Origin: Helopsaltes ochotensis | Lineage: Eukaryota; Chordata; Aves; Passeriformes; Locustellidae | Reading direction: 5' to 3' | Assembly (NCBI GenBank): GCA_013400155.1 | Contig: VXBM01000430.1 | Coordinates: 601,236-665,235, forward strand | Length of the DNA stretch: 64,000 bases | In this document: positions 48,865-60,250 of the stretch, piece after piece | How the letters are laid out: the number at the start of each line of letters is the position of its first letter | Numbering within the stretch: the first letter of the stretch is position 1 | Made by a program: the position numbers and the translations under genes | The notes under the pieces: generated by a model | What the model saw: only the letters and a program-made list of their open reading frames with translations | Database searches by the model: none | Told to the model about the DNA's origin: nothing

Positions 48865-49730
48865 GAGAGGTCCTCCAGACAAATCTCAACAAAATAGAGG
48901 GCTAGGAAATCACCAACTGTATGAATTTTATCCAGGGCAAGTGCCCAATTCTGCACCTGGGATGGGGAAAACTCTGGATGTACATACAGACTGAAGAACA
49001 AGAGGCTGGAGAGCAGTGCTGTGGAAAGGGACCTGGTGGTCCTGGTCGATGGCAAGTTGAAAATGACTCAGCAGTGCCCTGGCAGCCTGGAGGGCCAACC
49101 CTGTCCTGGGGGCATCAGGCACAGCATGGCCAGCTGGGCAAGGGAGGGGGTTGTCCTGCTCTGCTCTGCTCTGCTCTGCTCTGCTCTGCTCTGCTCTGGG
49201 GCGGCCTCACCCCAGGTGCTGGGGGCAGTTCTGGTGCCATAAGATAAAATATTAAACTATTAGAGACCATTCAAAGGAGGGCAATGAAGATGGTGAGGGG
49301 TCTTAAGGAGAAGCTGTACAAAGAGTGGCTGAAGTCACTCGGTCTGTTCAGCCTGGAGAAGAGGAGACTGTGGAGACACCTCATTGCAGTTACAACTGCC
49401 TCATGAGGGGAAGAGGAGAGGCAGGCACTGATCTCTGCTCTGTGATGATGAGTGACAGGACCCAAGGGAATGGCCTGGTGTTATGGGACGTTAAGGTTGG
49501 ATATTAGGAAAAGGTTCTCCAGCCTGAGGGTGGTTGGGCACTTGAACTAGCTCCTTTATTCCCAGGGAAGTGATCTCAGCACCAAGCCTGACAGAGTTTA
49601 AGAAGTGTTTGAACAATATTCTCAGGTATGTGATGTGACTCCTGGGGGCAGTCCCATGCAGGCCTACGGGTTGGACTTGATGATTCTTGAGAATCTCTTC
49701 CAACCCAGTTCATTCTGTGATTCTATGATG
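48865..49730 (+). mobile_element. CR1 LINE, plus strand, with internal microsatellite
   Basis: It starts in the pre-C-terminal ORF2 region (GAGAGGTCCTCCAGACAAAT, then TGCACCTGGGATGGGGAAAA) and runs to the 3' end (TTCCAACCCAGTTCATTCTG then TGATTCTATGATG). Coding traces include MERDLVVLVDGKLKMTQQCP (49021 on), the same block as EKDLGVLVD.KLNMSQQC in other CR1s. A CTGCT pentamer has expanded at 49156-49198, where CR1 copies normally have one or two CTGCT units. Its wording matches the copy at 4140-4648, especially CAGCACCAAGCCTGACAGAG, suggesting the same subfamily. Broken by frameshifts. Confidence 0.92.
49156..49198 (+). repeat. (CTGCT)8.6 microsatellite inside CR1
   Basis: Eight perfect CTGCT units followed by CTG, flanked by CR1 sequence GTTGTC on the left and GGGGCGGCCTCACC on the right. 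Confidence 0.95.
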
Positions 49731-50144
49731 AAAAAGCACTGGAAGTGGTTATTAATTTCAGTGTCTTGGAAGTATCAGTGTCTTGATCTAAAATAAAATG
49801 AGAGTAGACTATAGGGCTCTGACGTGCAGGGTGCTCTGGTGACCCTGCATCATGGGAACACCTGTGCAGAAGCATCCTGCTGCCAGCACCAGGCTCTGAG
49901 CTTGTACACCTGACACAGTACTCCTGAGGAAGCATTGTTTGGCAGCATACCAGGGATGGGTACATGTACCCACCCCAGGCATTGACCTCTCCTGAGAGCA
50001 TCACACTGCCAGAATACCCTGGTCTGTGACACATTGAGATCAACCTTTGATTCACCGTGGACACTGTCAATAAAATACATAATAAATTTTCCAAAGGTGC
50101 TTATGTACATTCTCCTGGCCCACTGGGAGTAAGAAATTTCTGGA
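49731..50144. other. unassigned DNA between CR1 copies
   Basis: About 49808-50040 is less AT-rich and has overlapping minus-strand frames (86 and 123 codons) with several Cys residues but no recognised domain. It could be an unrecognised retroelement piece. No edges can be defined. Confidence 0.4.
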
Positions 50145-50395
50145 TGTAGCCCGGAAAGACAACTGTATCCTAGGCTGCATCAAAAGCAGTGTGATCAGTA
50201 GGTTGAGGAGGTGATTCTGCCCCTCTACTCTGCTCTTATGAGTCCTCACCTGGAGTACTGCTCCAGCTCTGAGATCCTCAGCCAAGAAAGACCTGGACAT
50301 GTTGGAGTGATTCCAGAAAAGAAGCACTAAGATGATCACAGGTCTGGAGAAGGCTTCGGTGAGACCTCATTGCAGCATTTCAGTACTTAAAAGGG
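50145..50395 (+). mobile_element. CR1 LINE fragment with internal deletion, no 3' end
   Basis: CTAGGCTGCATCAAAAGCAG, GGAGGTGATTCTGCCCCTCT, ACCTGGAGTACTGCTCCAGC and AGACCTCATTGCAGCATTTC follow CR1 order. The normal stretch between the GGTCTGGAG(CACCTC..) block and the (CTGGAGAAG..)GAAGGCT block is missing, consistent with deletion between two CTGGAG repeats. The element breaks off near 50395 and lacks the usual 3' terminus. Confidence 0.82.
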
Positions 50396-52589
50396 TAGAC
50401 CTGAGTGCAATTTCTTGCAAGGGCATACAAAGGAAACGATTCTATAATACTATGCTGCAGTATAATACCAGCTGCTAAAATCCCCTACCAATTAAGCAAA
50501 CAAAAAGCAATTCAAAGACAAATGAAAGCCTAAACCAAAATAAGAGGATTATAGTTTCAGATCAAATTGGGGAAACTATCACATATGTGTAGTGCAGTAT
50601 CTTAGCCTGTTAGAAAACTGTCAATAATACTGCTCAGTACAGACAAGCCCAAACTAACATCACTTCTTAATCTTATACTGCAATATTTGGTACCTGCTTA
50701 TCTGGAACGAAAAGCAACATATCATAGACTGTTTTTAAGGAGTGATTTTTCACATCATTTGGCAAGAAATGGGCAAATTCTCACATATATCTGTGTGCCT
50801 TTGAGTGTATGAGAGCATGTGCATCTATGAGTTTGTGTGTGTGTATTCACTTACACGTATGTGTTTGGTAGAGAGGATGGCTACAACAGCCATGTCAACT
50901 ACAGCAGCTGCTTTGTAAAGATAAGCAGCTGCTGCTCTCTCAGGACATGAAACACATCTACTGCACCAGAAGGTGCTAATATTCCTTTAACCATGTCAGA
51001 CGCTTCCCTCAATAGTTAATCTGGCTCTGCATCTACCACCAAAGATACAGTGCTGTCATAATATAAAGGGTGCAATTACCTGGGCATTAGAGTTTTAAAG
51101 TATTTAACCACTTTAAGTGGATAATTATCCATTAATCTGAAGATAACATCTGATTGCTTACTGCTGAATTCTGCAGTAATTATATGTTTATCCATATTAT
51201 AAAGTAAAATAAACCTTTTAAGATAATAGCTTGTTTCTTAATAAGTTTACAAATGCATCATCCACTATAATTTCTCAGACATGTTTTTAGTTTTTCTTTG
51301 TAGAATGGGATCAGTTTGAATGAGCCAAAAATTTAGTGCTGATGTCAGTTTTAGCACATTGCAGTAGAAAACACATTCATTCATATTTCAATACACCAGG
51401 GATATTGAAAATGGTAGACTGTGTTATGGATCTTATGGGAAATCTGCTCCTTGCTTTTCTGCTTGTTCATTTTTTCAACTAGTCTGTAAGTTTCAAGGTC
51501 AGTGACAAGTTAATGTCCTATCACAACTATGTTATGTTTTAATAACAGACATTCTTAAGAATACATTTCCTGATTATATTTATGAAGGTTTAGCCATTTT
51601 TGAGACAGAATTTATAAAAATTTGCAACTGACGGAAACTTCAGTAGCACAAAAGATCTGTCATGATTCCCATCTGGCATTTTTACCTGCTTCAGTGTGAG
51701 AGAAAGGGTAGCTGGACACAAGTAGATATGACATTGGACAATGCAGGAGTACAATACAAAATACAGATTATGCAAAACCATTGCTCTTATTTAACACAAC
51801 TGCATGAGCACACAAGTAATGGCAAAAGTAATGATAAAAGTTTCCAGAATTCTATTATTTATGCTGCACTCAGGACAAAGCAGAAACATTGGAAGGGAAA
51901 AAAGACAAGACAAAAAATTGCTATTAATATTTTTGAGTAACTTTTCTCTTTAAAATTAAAGAAAACTTTAGGGGGAAAATTCATTCCATCTGGTAAATTA
52001 AAATATGTGTTCTTTTAAAACAGAAAAAAAAATGAAATTAATTTCTTCCAAAAGCAGCAATATTGATGCCTACAGACTGAGTGTACATGGAGCAACAGAA
52101 TGATTCTCTGTTAGCAACTAGGTTTCATTATTTTTTATTAATGTACTGAATGGTATTTATGAAATTCAAAGCTTTCAGCAAGTTAAGATGGACGAAGAAA
52201 AATGACACACTTAATAAAAATGCCAAGTGGTCTCGAGTGATGGAAAGAAAAGACAGTCCTGAGGAGGGACAAGCACGGTGTGTTATGACAAGCACAAAGC
52301 AGCTACATAAAGATATCATGGGGATTACCAGGAAAAATCTGGCTACAGGGATCACAAGCCTCTATGAACCAGTAATGGCATGCTGATGCAAAAAACAAAG
52401 ACAAGTATGTATATATCTTCATTGGAACCATAAAGAATATGGCCACAGAGAAAAGAAAATATTCTTTATGTCCGAGGAAGATGATGGAGAAGGTTTACCC
52501 ACATCCTAACATCAGAATTCCCGTTCAAGGAAAGCGGTGCCTGAGAGAGAGAGACCAAAGAAATCATGGTTATATGCTGTAGACCTCTG
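50396..52589. other. unique AT-rich DNA
   Basis: No gene is recognised. Adjacent palindromes lie at 51108-51130 (CCACTTTAAGTGG overlapping GGATAATTATCC). A TG-rich patch occurs near 50790-50870. Frames are 92 codons or less. Confidence 0.6.
51108..51130. repeat. two overlapping short palindromes
   Basis: CCACTT-T-AAGTGG (51108-51120) shares its last two bases with the perfect 12-bp palindrome GGATAATTATCC (51119-51130). Confidence 0.8.
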
Positions 52590-52850
52590 AGCATGCTCTG
52601 TAAAGCAGGCTTTTCAATGAACTAGGGATATTTAGTCTGAAAAATAATCTAATGGAGATACAACAATCTTCTCATGCACAAAACATTGCTGAAAAGACAA
52701 CTGCTCTCAGTAGTCACAGGACAAGAAATAAGAAGTTTAAATTCCAGCAAGGGATGTTCCAGATTGGTGTGAGGGACTGGAATAATGGAGTAAAAAAATG
52801 GATTGTTTAGAGAAGTTATGTCCTTTCTTCATAGAAAACTCATTAGATCT
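52590..52850 (+). mobile_element. ancient CR1 LINE fragment
   Basis: AATGAACTAGGGATATTTAG, CACAGGACAAGAAATAAGAA, GTTTAAATTCCAGCAAGGGA and GTTCCAGATTGGTG appear in the order of the CR1 ORF2 tail, but with heavy divergence. No 3' terminus is clear. This is the most diverged CR1 I am willing to call. Confidence 0.6.
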
Positions 52851-53730
52851 GGTTATCCTAGATTCCTAAGGCATTTAATCATATGTGACAGGTCTGTTCA
52901 CATGTCTGATCCACCAGATTTGACTGAAGAGCATAGGTCTCGAAGATATTTCATTTAGTTACAGGAAGCTATCTTACTGGCAAAGGTAAAAGACTTCACT
53001 AGAATTCCCTACATTATGGGGAGTTGAGTGTTTTGAACTCAGGCTTTGCTAGAGCAAAGACACTCTCTGTGAGATCAGATGTGACATGACTGTGTACAAA
53101 ACCTAGTTTCATTGTCACTGCTTCTACCGTATCATGGATAGTAAAGAGGTTTTTAAGGCATGTGGAGTTTCAGCTCTATGTGTGCTTCATTTTTGACTGT
53201 TTACAGCTGTCCTAGATGACATTCAGATCATTCTGAATCTAAAAATTAGGCTGAAATTTTATTTTTAAAGTATTTTCTCATAAAAATTAACTTTCTGCAT
53301 GAGCTTTTTTTATGATGGCCTTTCCCTTTAATTCTGATTCTTTCTCTGTGGGATTAGAAAATCTAAGAAACTACTACCCAAAACTTTCAGCAATGTCAAA
53401 CATTTTCTCATCATCAGAAAGATAATAATACCTCTGAGTTGTCCTGGGCTGGGGACAGGATGATCCACTATGTGTGTTGCATGATGGAACTATGTCTGGT
53501 CTCCTAGGATCTACTGTCCTCCTGATGATTTATCTCAATCCTGGCTGTCATTTTCCCATTAAGCAGCCATGACTAAATCTAAGAGTTGTATAATCCAGCA
53601 CTTATATTACAACAATTGGCTATATGTATATGGTTCTCCCCAGTGCCTTGATCAGTATAGAGCCATATACTTTTGAAACACAACTAGCCTTTTTAATATT
53701 TTTATATGTACAAATAGTAAGAACATTTAC
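52851..53730. other. unique DNA
   Basis: No gene or repeat family is recognised between the ancient CR1 and the CCTTC array. Confidence 0.55.
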
Positions 53731-53955
53731 CCTTCCCTTCCCTTCCCTTCCCTTCCCTTCCCNNNNNNNNNNNNNNNNNNNNNNNNNNNNNNNNNNNNNN
53801 NNNNNNNNNNNNNNNNNNNNNNNNNNNNNNNNNNNNNNNNNNNNNNNNNNNNNNNNNNNNNNNNNNNCCTTCCCTTCCCTTCCCTTCCCTTCCCTTCCCT
53901 TCCCTTCCCTTCCCTTCCCTTCCCTTCCCTTCCCTTCCCTTCCCTTCCCTTCCCT
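53731..53955 (+). repeat. (CCTTC)n / (GAAGG)n array with gap
   Basis: Pure CCTTC units occupy 53731-53762 and 53868-53955. The strand is all pyrimidine, so the other strand is all purine with GGG every five bases. The two sides are out of phase by two bases across the N run. The FPSLP-type peptide run predicted across it is a translation of the repeat and not a protein. Confidence 0.97.
53763..53867. other. assembly gap (105 N)
   Basis: Undetermined bases inside the CCTTC array. Because the flanking repeat phase does not continue across 105 bases, the stated length is probably an estimate or the array is interrupted inside. Confidence 0.98.
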
Positions 53956-54311
53956 CTTTTTTGATTTAGTTGTCAGCTATAGCTAGCTATATGTATATAT
54001 AGAAGGCTCCTCATGCTAATGTGATACATTTAGTTTTATTTCTAAATCAATAGCCTGAAATCAGAACTGGCTGAATTAGCATTATTTTTCTCTCAAATGT
54101 AACAGTTAATGAATGCATTACAGAAATTTTGTATTATACCAACTGAATTCTTTATCACTTACTGTTTTATAGAAGAAAAAAAAACATATAAAATGTCGAA
54201 AATGGGAAATAACGAACTCCTCATTTTTAACTAGTTTTCATCTGCATAGTATTAAAAATGTTTGTTCTCACAGACAAAAATTTTCCTTTTTATTTGAAAC
54301 AGGTAAGAATA
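53956..54311. other. unique AT-rich DNA
   Basis: No feature is recognised between the CCTTC array and the LINE fragment. Confidence 0.55.
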
Positions 54312-55310
54312 CCCCTATGCTGTATATGTGAGCATAACAGGCCATTTCTTCGAACTTCTGATGGCTGTTGCAAACTTGCAAGTGACAAAATGTGAAATTG
54401 CCGCTGGCAATTCAGAAAAGAACACAATATGTGCTCCAGGCCCCTCAGTCAATAGTCCCAAAGCCCTGAAGTCCCTCTTGATTGTCCGAAGCCTTCTCGA
54501 TGCTGCCCCCCTGGAAAACCAGTAGCAGGTAATAATCATTGGGCCATAACAGGCTGGGAAATTTCTTGGTGATGTCTCTTTACAGACCCCAGGAAGGCAA
54601 CACACCACCCCCAGGTCCCATGGGTTGGACCTGGTTGGCATTTTGGGACCTCTGTTTGTCTCAGAAGGCAGTCAACAATGACTACTCCCTGCTTTTCACC
54701 TTAACTGAGGATGTTGTGATACAGGGGGTAGGCTGTTCTGCTGTAGGTGACCCTTCCAAACCAAACAGACATTCAGCCACATTCTCATTTCCCTGCTCCT
54801 CAGATTCCAGGGCTTGACACCTGCTACATAAACTCACTTGTGAATGAATGTGAGGTAGGTTGGAAAGGGATGCACCCGGTAACTCGAGCAGGCACTAGTT
54901 TTTATTCACCTCCATCTCTCAAGGTCCTCTCCTTCTGCCTGGTGGTGAAAGGGTAGGGGATCCATTGCTTTCTTGTGAAGCGGACGGCAAATGAGTTTCT
55001 CTAAGGCATGGTAGAGTGTGGCTCCACCAGTCAATCTCTTCTTCAGAGTCCCTAATCCTTTTTAGTCTTTCTACTCCATCTCTCAGCTCCTCCACTAGGC
55101 TGAGCAGATTGTGGACTTGAGCGCACCTCACACAGCTGTTGTCCCTGCTGTCCTCAGAGGGCGGTACCAGGCTCATGTACACTCTGCAGCCTGAGATGTA
55201 GACTTTTCAGCTACTTCAGAGCTGCCTCTCAGTCATGACTCCACCACTTTCTGCTTGGGAGCAGGGGAGCTGGGGCACCTCCCTCTGCTCTAGTTTCAAG
55301 GTCTCGCCGT
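54312..55310 (-). mobile_element. 5' (ORF1-side) part of a CR1-like LINE, minus strand
   Basis: Reading from 55310 downward, the frame 55182-54919 contains SCVRCAQVHNLLSLVEELRD and VERLKRIRDSEEEIDWW: a CxxC pair followed by a heptad-like Leu/Glu/Arg stretch, then an acidic-Trp motif. I recall similar reading frames from the 5'/ORF1 region of avian CR1 (memory, not a search). Further down come ATGGGACCTGGGGGTGGTGT, ACCAAGAAATTTCCCAGCC and GACTATTGACTGAGGGGCCT, again recalled from CR1 5' consensus. The fragment ends near 54312 without ORF2 RT or the CR1 3' end. An ERV-derived fragment is the alternative. Confidence 0.55.
54919..55182 (-). pseudogene. LINE ORF1-like fragment with CxxC and coiled-coil-like segment
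   Basis: An 87-codon open frame inside the LINE fragment. Residues around 18-21 hold CVRC. About residues 24-48 are rich in Leu, Val, Glu and Arg with roughly seven-residue spacing (VHNLLSLVEELRDGVERLKR), a likely coiled coil. SEEEIDWWSHTLPCL follows. The rest is Ser/Pro-rich and runs to a stop. In LINEs such ORF1 segments bind RNA and self-associate. The frame is far shorter than an intact ORF1, so this is a relic; the start Met is only the first in the open stretch. Confidence 0.5.
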
Positions 55311-55414
55311 GTGGGAAAGCTCACCTTGCTTCTTCAGCATGATTCTTTACTCAAGTGAACTCTTGTCTGTGCAGTTCACTTAAGAGTTTTCACTGAAATG
55401 GTCTCTTCTGCCTC

Positions 55415-55465
55415 CAAAAAAAAAAAAACCAAAAAAACCAAACCAAACAAAAAAACACCAAAACC
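55415..55465 (+). repeat. A/C-rich low-complexity (AAACC-like)
   Basis: A run of 13 A then AACC/AAAAAAACC units. Confidence 0.85.
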
Positions 55466-58189
55466 TTTTGGTGGAAAATAAGAGTTAATTTATAGTTCTG
55501 TATTTAGTTCAAAACACATCTGAGATTAATCACTAAAATATTTCATTGTACTGAAAAAAGTTTGATTATATTCAGTTTCCTTAATTTAGAAAAAGAAAAT
55601 GTATTTTCAAGCATCCTGCACTATTTGTTCACAGAACTATAAGAAACATGAGAAAAATAAGGACTTCTAAATATTAGGTTTCAAGAACATTATACGTCTC
55701 CTTGTGATGTTTTTCTAAAATCCCTATTCTTCCAACATTAAATGCCTGCCAGTTGACACCTGAAATACAATATTGCCATTGGGGATACTGATAGGTGAAG
55801 CTACCAAAAACATAGTGGAGCAACTATTGTAGTTACAACTGTGACAAAATTTCTGCTATCGCCATTACTTTTTTGGCAAAGCATAGAAATCCCTTGCTTG
55901 CCAAAGTACTTTCAAGGTCAATGACAAAGCATTTACTGTGAATTCCAGATGCTGTTTTTATTTTAACAAAATTTCTGAGAAAAAATAGCCTAGTTGCTAA
56001 GCTTAAAAAACCCACAGGGCCTCTCAGCAGGTGGAAAAGTACAAGACTAATAGTTTGGAGTGAAAAAAACAATTAAAATATATTAAGAAACAATGAAAAT
56101 TTATAGCAGTATTTATGACTTCACTTGTCATTTGCTCCCTCTGCAATTCTCTCTATTCCTTTCAAAAGACATAATTTTTTTTTTCAAAATTTAAATGACA
56201 CCAAATAAAATATCTATTTATGACAGTATAAGAATGAAAGGGAGGATTTACTTAGGGCTTAATATACTTTCAGGACCAAGTCTTGAACCTACGAATGCTC
56301 TGGAGGCTTATGGTAACAATTTTGTAAAGCAGGCATTGTTGTGTCTTAGCACTGCAGTTAAATATATAATGGAGTACATATGCTTCTCAGAAAGTGATCA
56401 ATAACAATTTTCTGACCCTTGAAAAAGTAATAATTAGTGCTATTGTTTTTACACACAAAAAATTAAGAATTTCTGTAGCCTGCTCGTTTGGAGACTAAAG
56501 TCCGTGAAGATGTACTTGGATAACACTATGCTTGAAAGGTAACTATAGATTTAAATTCTTTACAATTAAAACAAAAGGTCATTTTTTTAAAGCAGAATAC
56601 ACCTCACAGAATATTTATGGGGCCAATATAACTGCCTTTCCTAACTCTTCTTTTAGTAGATTCTTGCATCAGAAAATGGTGGAATTTTAAGGGCTTGACT
56701 TAGTTTTGCATGACCGTAACTAACCCTTCTCATCCTCTTCACTGACATTATCTGTCTTTAGAGAGATCATTTTACTGAAGGACATGCATGCAATTGCAAG
56801 AGAAAGCCTTTTCTTTAGTGGTGATCAGGGATCAGTGTAAAGTAACTTCTCTCAATTGTTTTCTGAAAAAAATTTATAAGCTCTAAGGCTGTACTGAAAG
56901 GCACAGTACTAGGAGGCTACAATAGTTTAAGTGTGAGGGCTATGCCCTATTTGGAGAAATATTTCTTATGGTTTTAATGTGTTTATGAAGCTATCTATGA
57001 ATAACAACCTGATATGAGTTCTGCTTATTCAGAGAGTACAGGAGAAGGTAAGCTATATTAGTTTTCTGAGTCTCCTGCAGGTTTGACTGAGTTTGCATAA
57101 AGAAAAAAAGGGGCCCTGTGTGAGATTTTTAAGCTGTGCTAGCATTAGGGAATGAGACAGGTGATATGGCTCCCTAAGCATGAAGAGTATAGATGTGGAT
57201 GCTGGCCAAAGCGACTGCCCAGACTGAATGCTGCAGAAAGATAGAAAGCAAAAAGTACAAATTTCCTAGAGGACTCTAAGAGTAGTTAGTTATTCAGAAC
57301 TGTTGGGGCAACACCAGGTTATCATTGATGTTCAAAATAAAGCCAGCTGGGATATACAATGACAAAAATCCCTTCATTTGCAAGAAAGATTTCATATGAT
57401 CAAACAGAATTGTATGTGTATAATAAGACTGGATCTTGTTGGTTCAGTGTGCTTTATACTCTTCTTAATTAGAAATTATTTACTTCAGCTTCTAATAAAA
57501 GGCTGAGAATCTGAATAAAAGACCACATAATCTTGGAATGGAATACATCTTGCAGGTGAGTATAATGTCAAAATGAAAATATTAATCCATTTTCCAACAG
57601 GGAGATTGTGAGTAACCTCATATACTTGATTTTCCCACAGGGAAGGAGTTACAGGTGTTCTCAATGGAGTCTGGTGGCATGAATGGTGCTGTAGGAAGTA
57701 CCCTTGAAGTATGTGGTGCTCCTTTGCTCTCAGTTGTGGAGGAGGAAGTGTTCGAGGCTTGTCTGCACAAAAGCTAGCAGTCTCTTGCTTTTTCACTTTT
57801 GAACAGCTTCAGCATTACAGTGGTAGCTCAGTGCACTTTTCTCATTTTACACCACCTTTGTGAGCTGATAAAAGTTGAACATGCATTGAGTTTTAATAAA
57901 AAGAGAAGGCAGGGATGTGAATGAGATGATTTCAGAGACTGCCATTGTGACTTTTTAACATCAGAATAATATATTTCTGAACTGCATAAGAAAATGCTGC
58001 CTAAAACTTTCTTCAGAAAGAAGAAAATAACTACTTCCTCTAACAGAAAATGAACTTTTATTTTTACAATGAAATACCCACAAATCTCATCACCAACAAC
58101 AAAAAAACCATGTTCAGGACCTGCAAAATGTAATAAGTTTCAGAGGTTTTTTCTGCTATAACTTGTTGGTTTAGGGTTTTTTTGTGGGT

Positions 58190-58223
58190 TTTTTGTTTGT
58201 TTGTTTGTTTGTTTGTTTGTTTT
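58190..58223 (+). repeat. (GTTT)n microsatellite
   Basis: Seven or eight uninterrupted GTTT units. Confidence 0.93.
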
Positions 58224-59434
58224 CTGTATTGCTTCTTCATGTAAAAGCAGAGTTCATTATATATTTTATTTTGAAATGCTGTGGAGGATCAGTATGCAAC
58301 ATCTCTAGTTCTTCAATCTAGCCATCCAACTGGGCAATTCCATCCCTTTGACTGCAATTTCCTACTTTATTTAACTCAAAGCAGATTTCTCCCTCCTCCC
58401 TTTCTTTTTGCTTGTATTTGGCCTTTGAATTGAAAAAAAAAACCACCATGAATTATTTTATTTAAGCCTGTAGTTTTCCCATCTATCATTTTCTTCAAGG
58501 TTCTTCTAGAAAGTGTCTTGTGGATAATCTTGCTGTCTAAAAGATTTAACTTACTTGAATAATGCACTTGGAACTACAATAGATAAACAGAGAATCATAT
58601 CTGTAATATGCCAGGTGGTATTAAAGTCCTATTGGTCAAAGCAGAACCAGAAAAAAAAAAAAAGATTTAATAAAGAAAAGGGATTCTCAACTTTTCCCTT
58701 CAACTGCTCACCACTCTCTGCTCTTCCCCCTCTCCTCTTTCACAGCAAAAAAATTATTAGCATATATTCTTTTTAAGCAGTTACCTTCTCCAACTGTGCT
58801 GGTCAGCCTGGCAGTCACATAGATTCTCTCGCAACCTGCCACTGCTCTTATCCTATCCTCACACACTAAATCCCTTTCCCTAGGACAGTCTGTCTGTAGC
58901 TGAGTTACATGAACAAATTTATGGAAGATGGTCCAATGAGAAAGAAAGAATTACTTCCAATGCTTATCAACGTCTCTCAGAAACACACTTGGCTTTCAAA
59001 AGCAGCTTTAGTCAGTACTACCAGTAAACTTCCTCCTCCACACAATTTCTTTTTGTTCTTGTGTCTTTGTCATTGAATTATAGGCAAAATCCCATTCCTC
59101 TTGTCATAGCTCTGGCATCATGGACTGTGCTTGAAACAAAACCAAACTGCCATCCAAAGAAATGCACCCCCCAAAATGTCCCTCCAACCCAGTAGATAAT
59201 GGTATACTTATTGCATGCCTTTGCTGAAGCCTTTGCAAAATCATTAACATTATTAAAATTTCTTAGTTCTCATTCCATGCTGCTCTAGTAGAGAGCCTCT
59301 GGTTGCCTTGGCATTCACTACTTGGGTGAATGTCTGGTGAGGCTGGCAGTAACACATGAGAGAGCACACCTCCACTGAAGCAGTTTCATGTGTCTAGTCT
59401 GCTGTAGATGGACTTCACACTCACTGACAGTTAA

Positions 59435-59449
59435 TTTTTTTTTTTTTTT
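59435..59449 (+). repeat. T-run
   Basis: Fifteen consecutive T. Confidence 0.9.
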
Positions 59450-60217
59450 GACAAATTTGGAATGTGGGGCTCTCTGAGGATGTGGTGAAATGGTACTGAT
59501 TTTCACGTCTCCCAACGTTATATTCTGAATACTTTCTAGGCAATATGCCTCTACTGCAGTTTGCATGTCTCTTCTTCCATCTACTTGCTCTAAGCTTTTC
59601 TGTTCTTATTCTGTTCAGATCCACCACAATGTATGCCTAAGTGGCACTAACAGGGAGCTTTCCAGGTCTACTCCCACCATTTCAGATTTCAGTCATTGCA
59701 AGGTCCCTCCCACCTCCAAATGTTAAAAGGGATGCTAAAAGGGTGCTGCAATCTCAAAGAGACCAATACCATTGCATTATCTATGTGCAATCACTTAAAT
59801 AAAATAGTGACAGTTTATTTTTATTAAGAAAACAAACACTCTTATTTTTGTATTATAAATGCTTATTCCTGCAGTTCTTGGCAGGCTGCTATGAATATAA
59901 GCTATGCCAGAGCAAAATAAGAATGAATCCTTATCCAAGTTGTTCAATTAACTGAATGAATCAATTTAATGTTATTTCCCTTATTGCTGTCTTTTTTCTC
60001 ACCCCAACCTCCAAAAAATTAAAGAACAGTTCTAGTTTGATCCAACAGACTGGAAGGGTTGGATCTGGAAACACTGTATTTAATGTTTTTGTTGGTTAGG
60101 GTCTACTCAGTTTACACATCAAATTCTCATTTTCTCAATATTCCTTAACATGAAGAACACATCACAGTCCACTGGGACCAATCTGAAAGACTGGAAAATC
60201 TTTGGAAAAGTGGTTTT

Positions 60218-60250
60218 TTGGTTGGTTGGTTGGTTGATTGGTTGGTTGTT
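60218..60250 (+). repeat. (GGTT)n microsatellite
   Basis: Units TTGG repeated with one TTGA interruption. Confidence 0.92.

Noticed and set aside
53624..53986. 120-codon frame with FPSLP-type repeats
   Set aside because: It reads through the CCTTC microsatellite and the N gap; the repeat explains the peptide.
59435..59760. Possible DNA transposon remnant near the T-run
   Set aside because: No terminal inverted repeats or recognisable transposase-coding sequence were seen.
60218..60250. (GGTT)n as telomere-like DNA
   Set aside because: The unit is a tetramer TTGG, not TTAGGG, and is short; it is an ordinary microsatellite.
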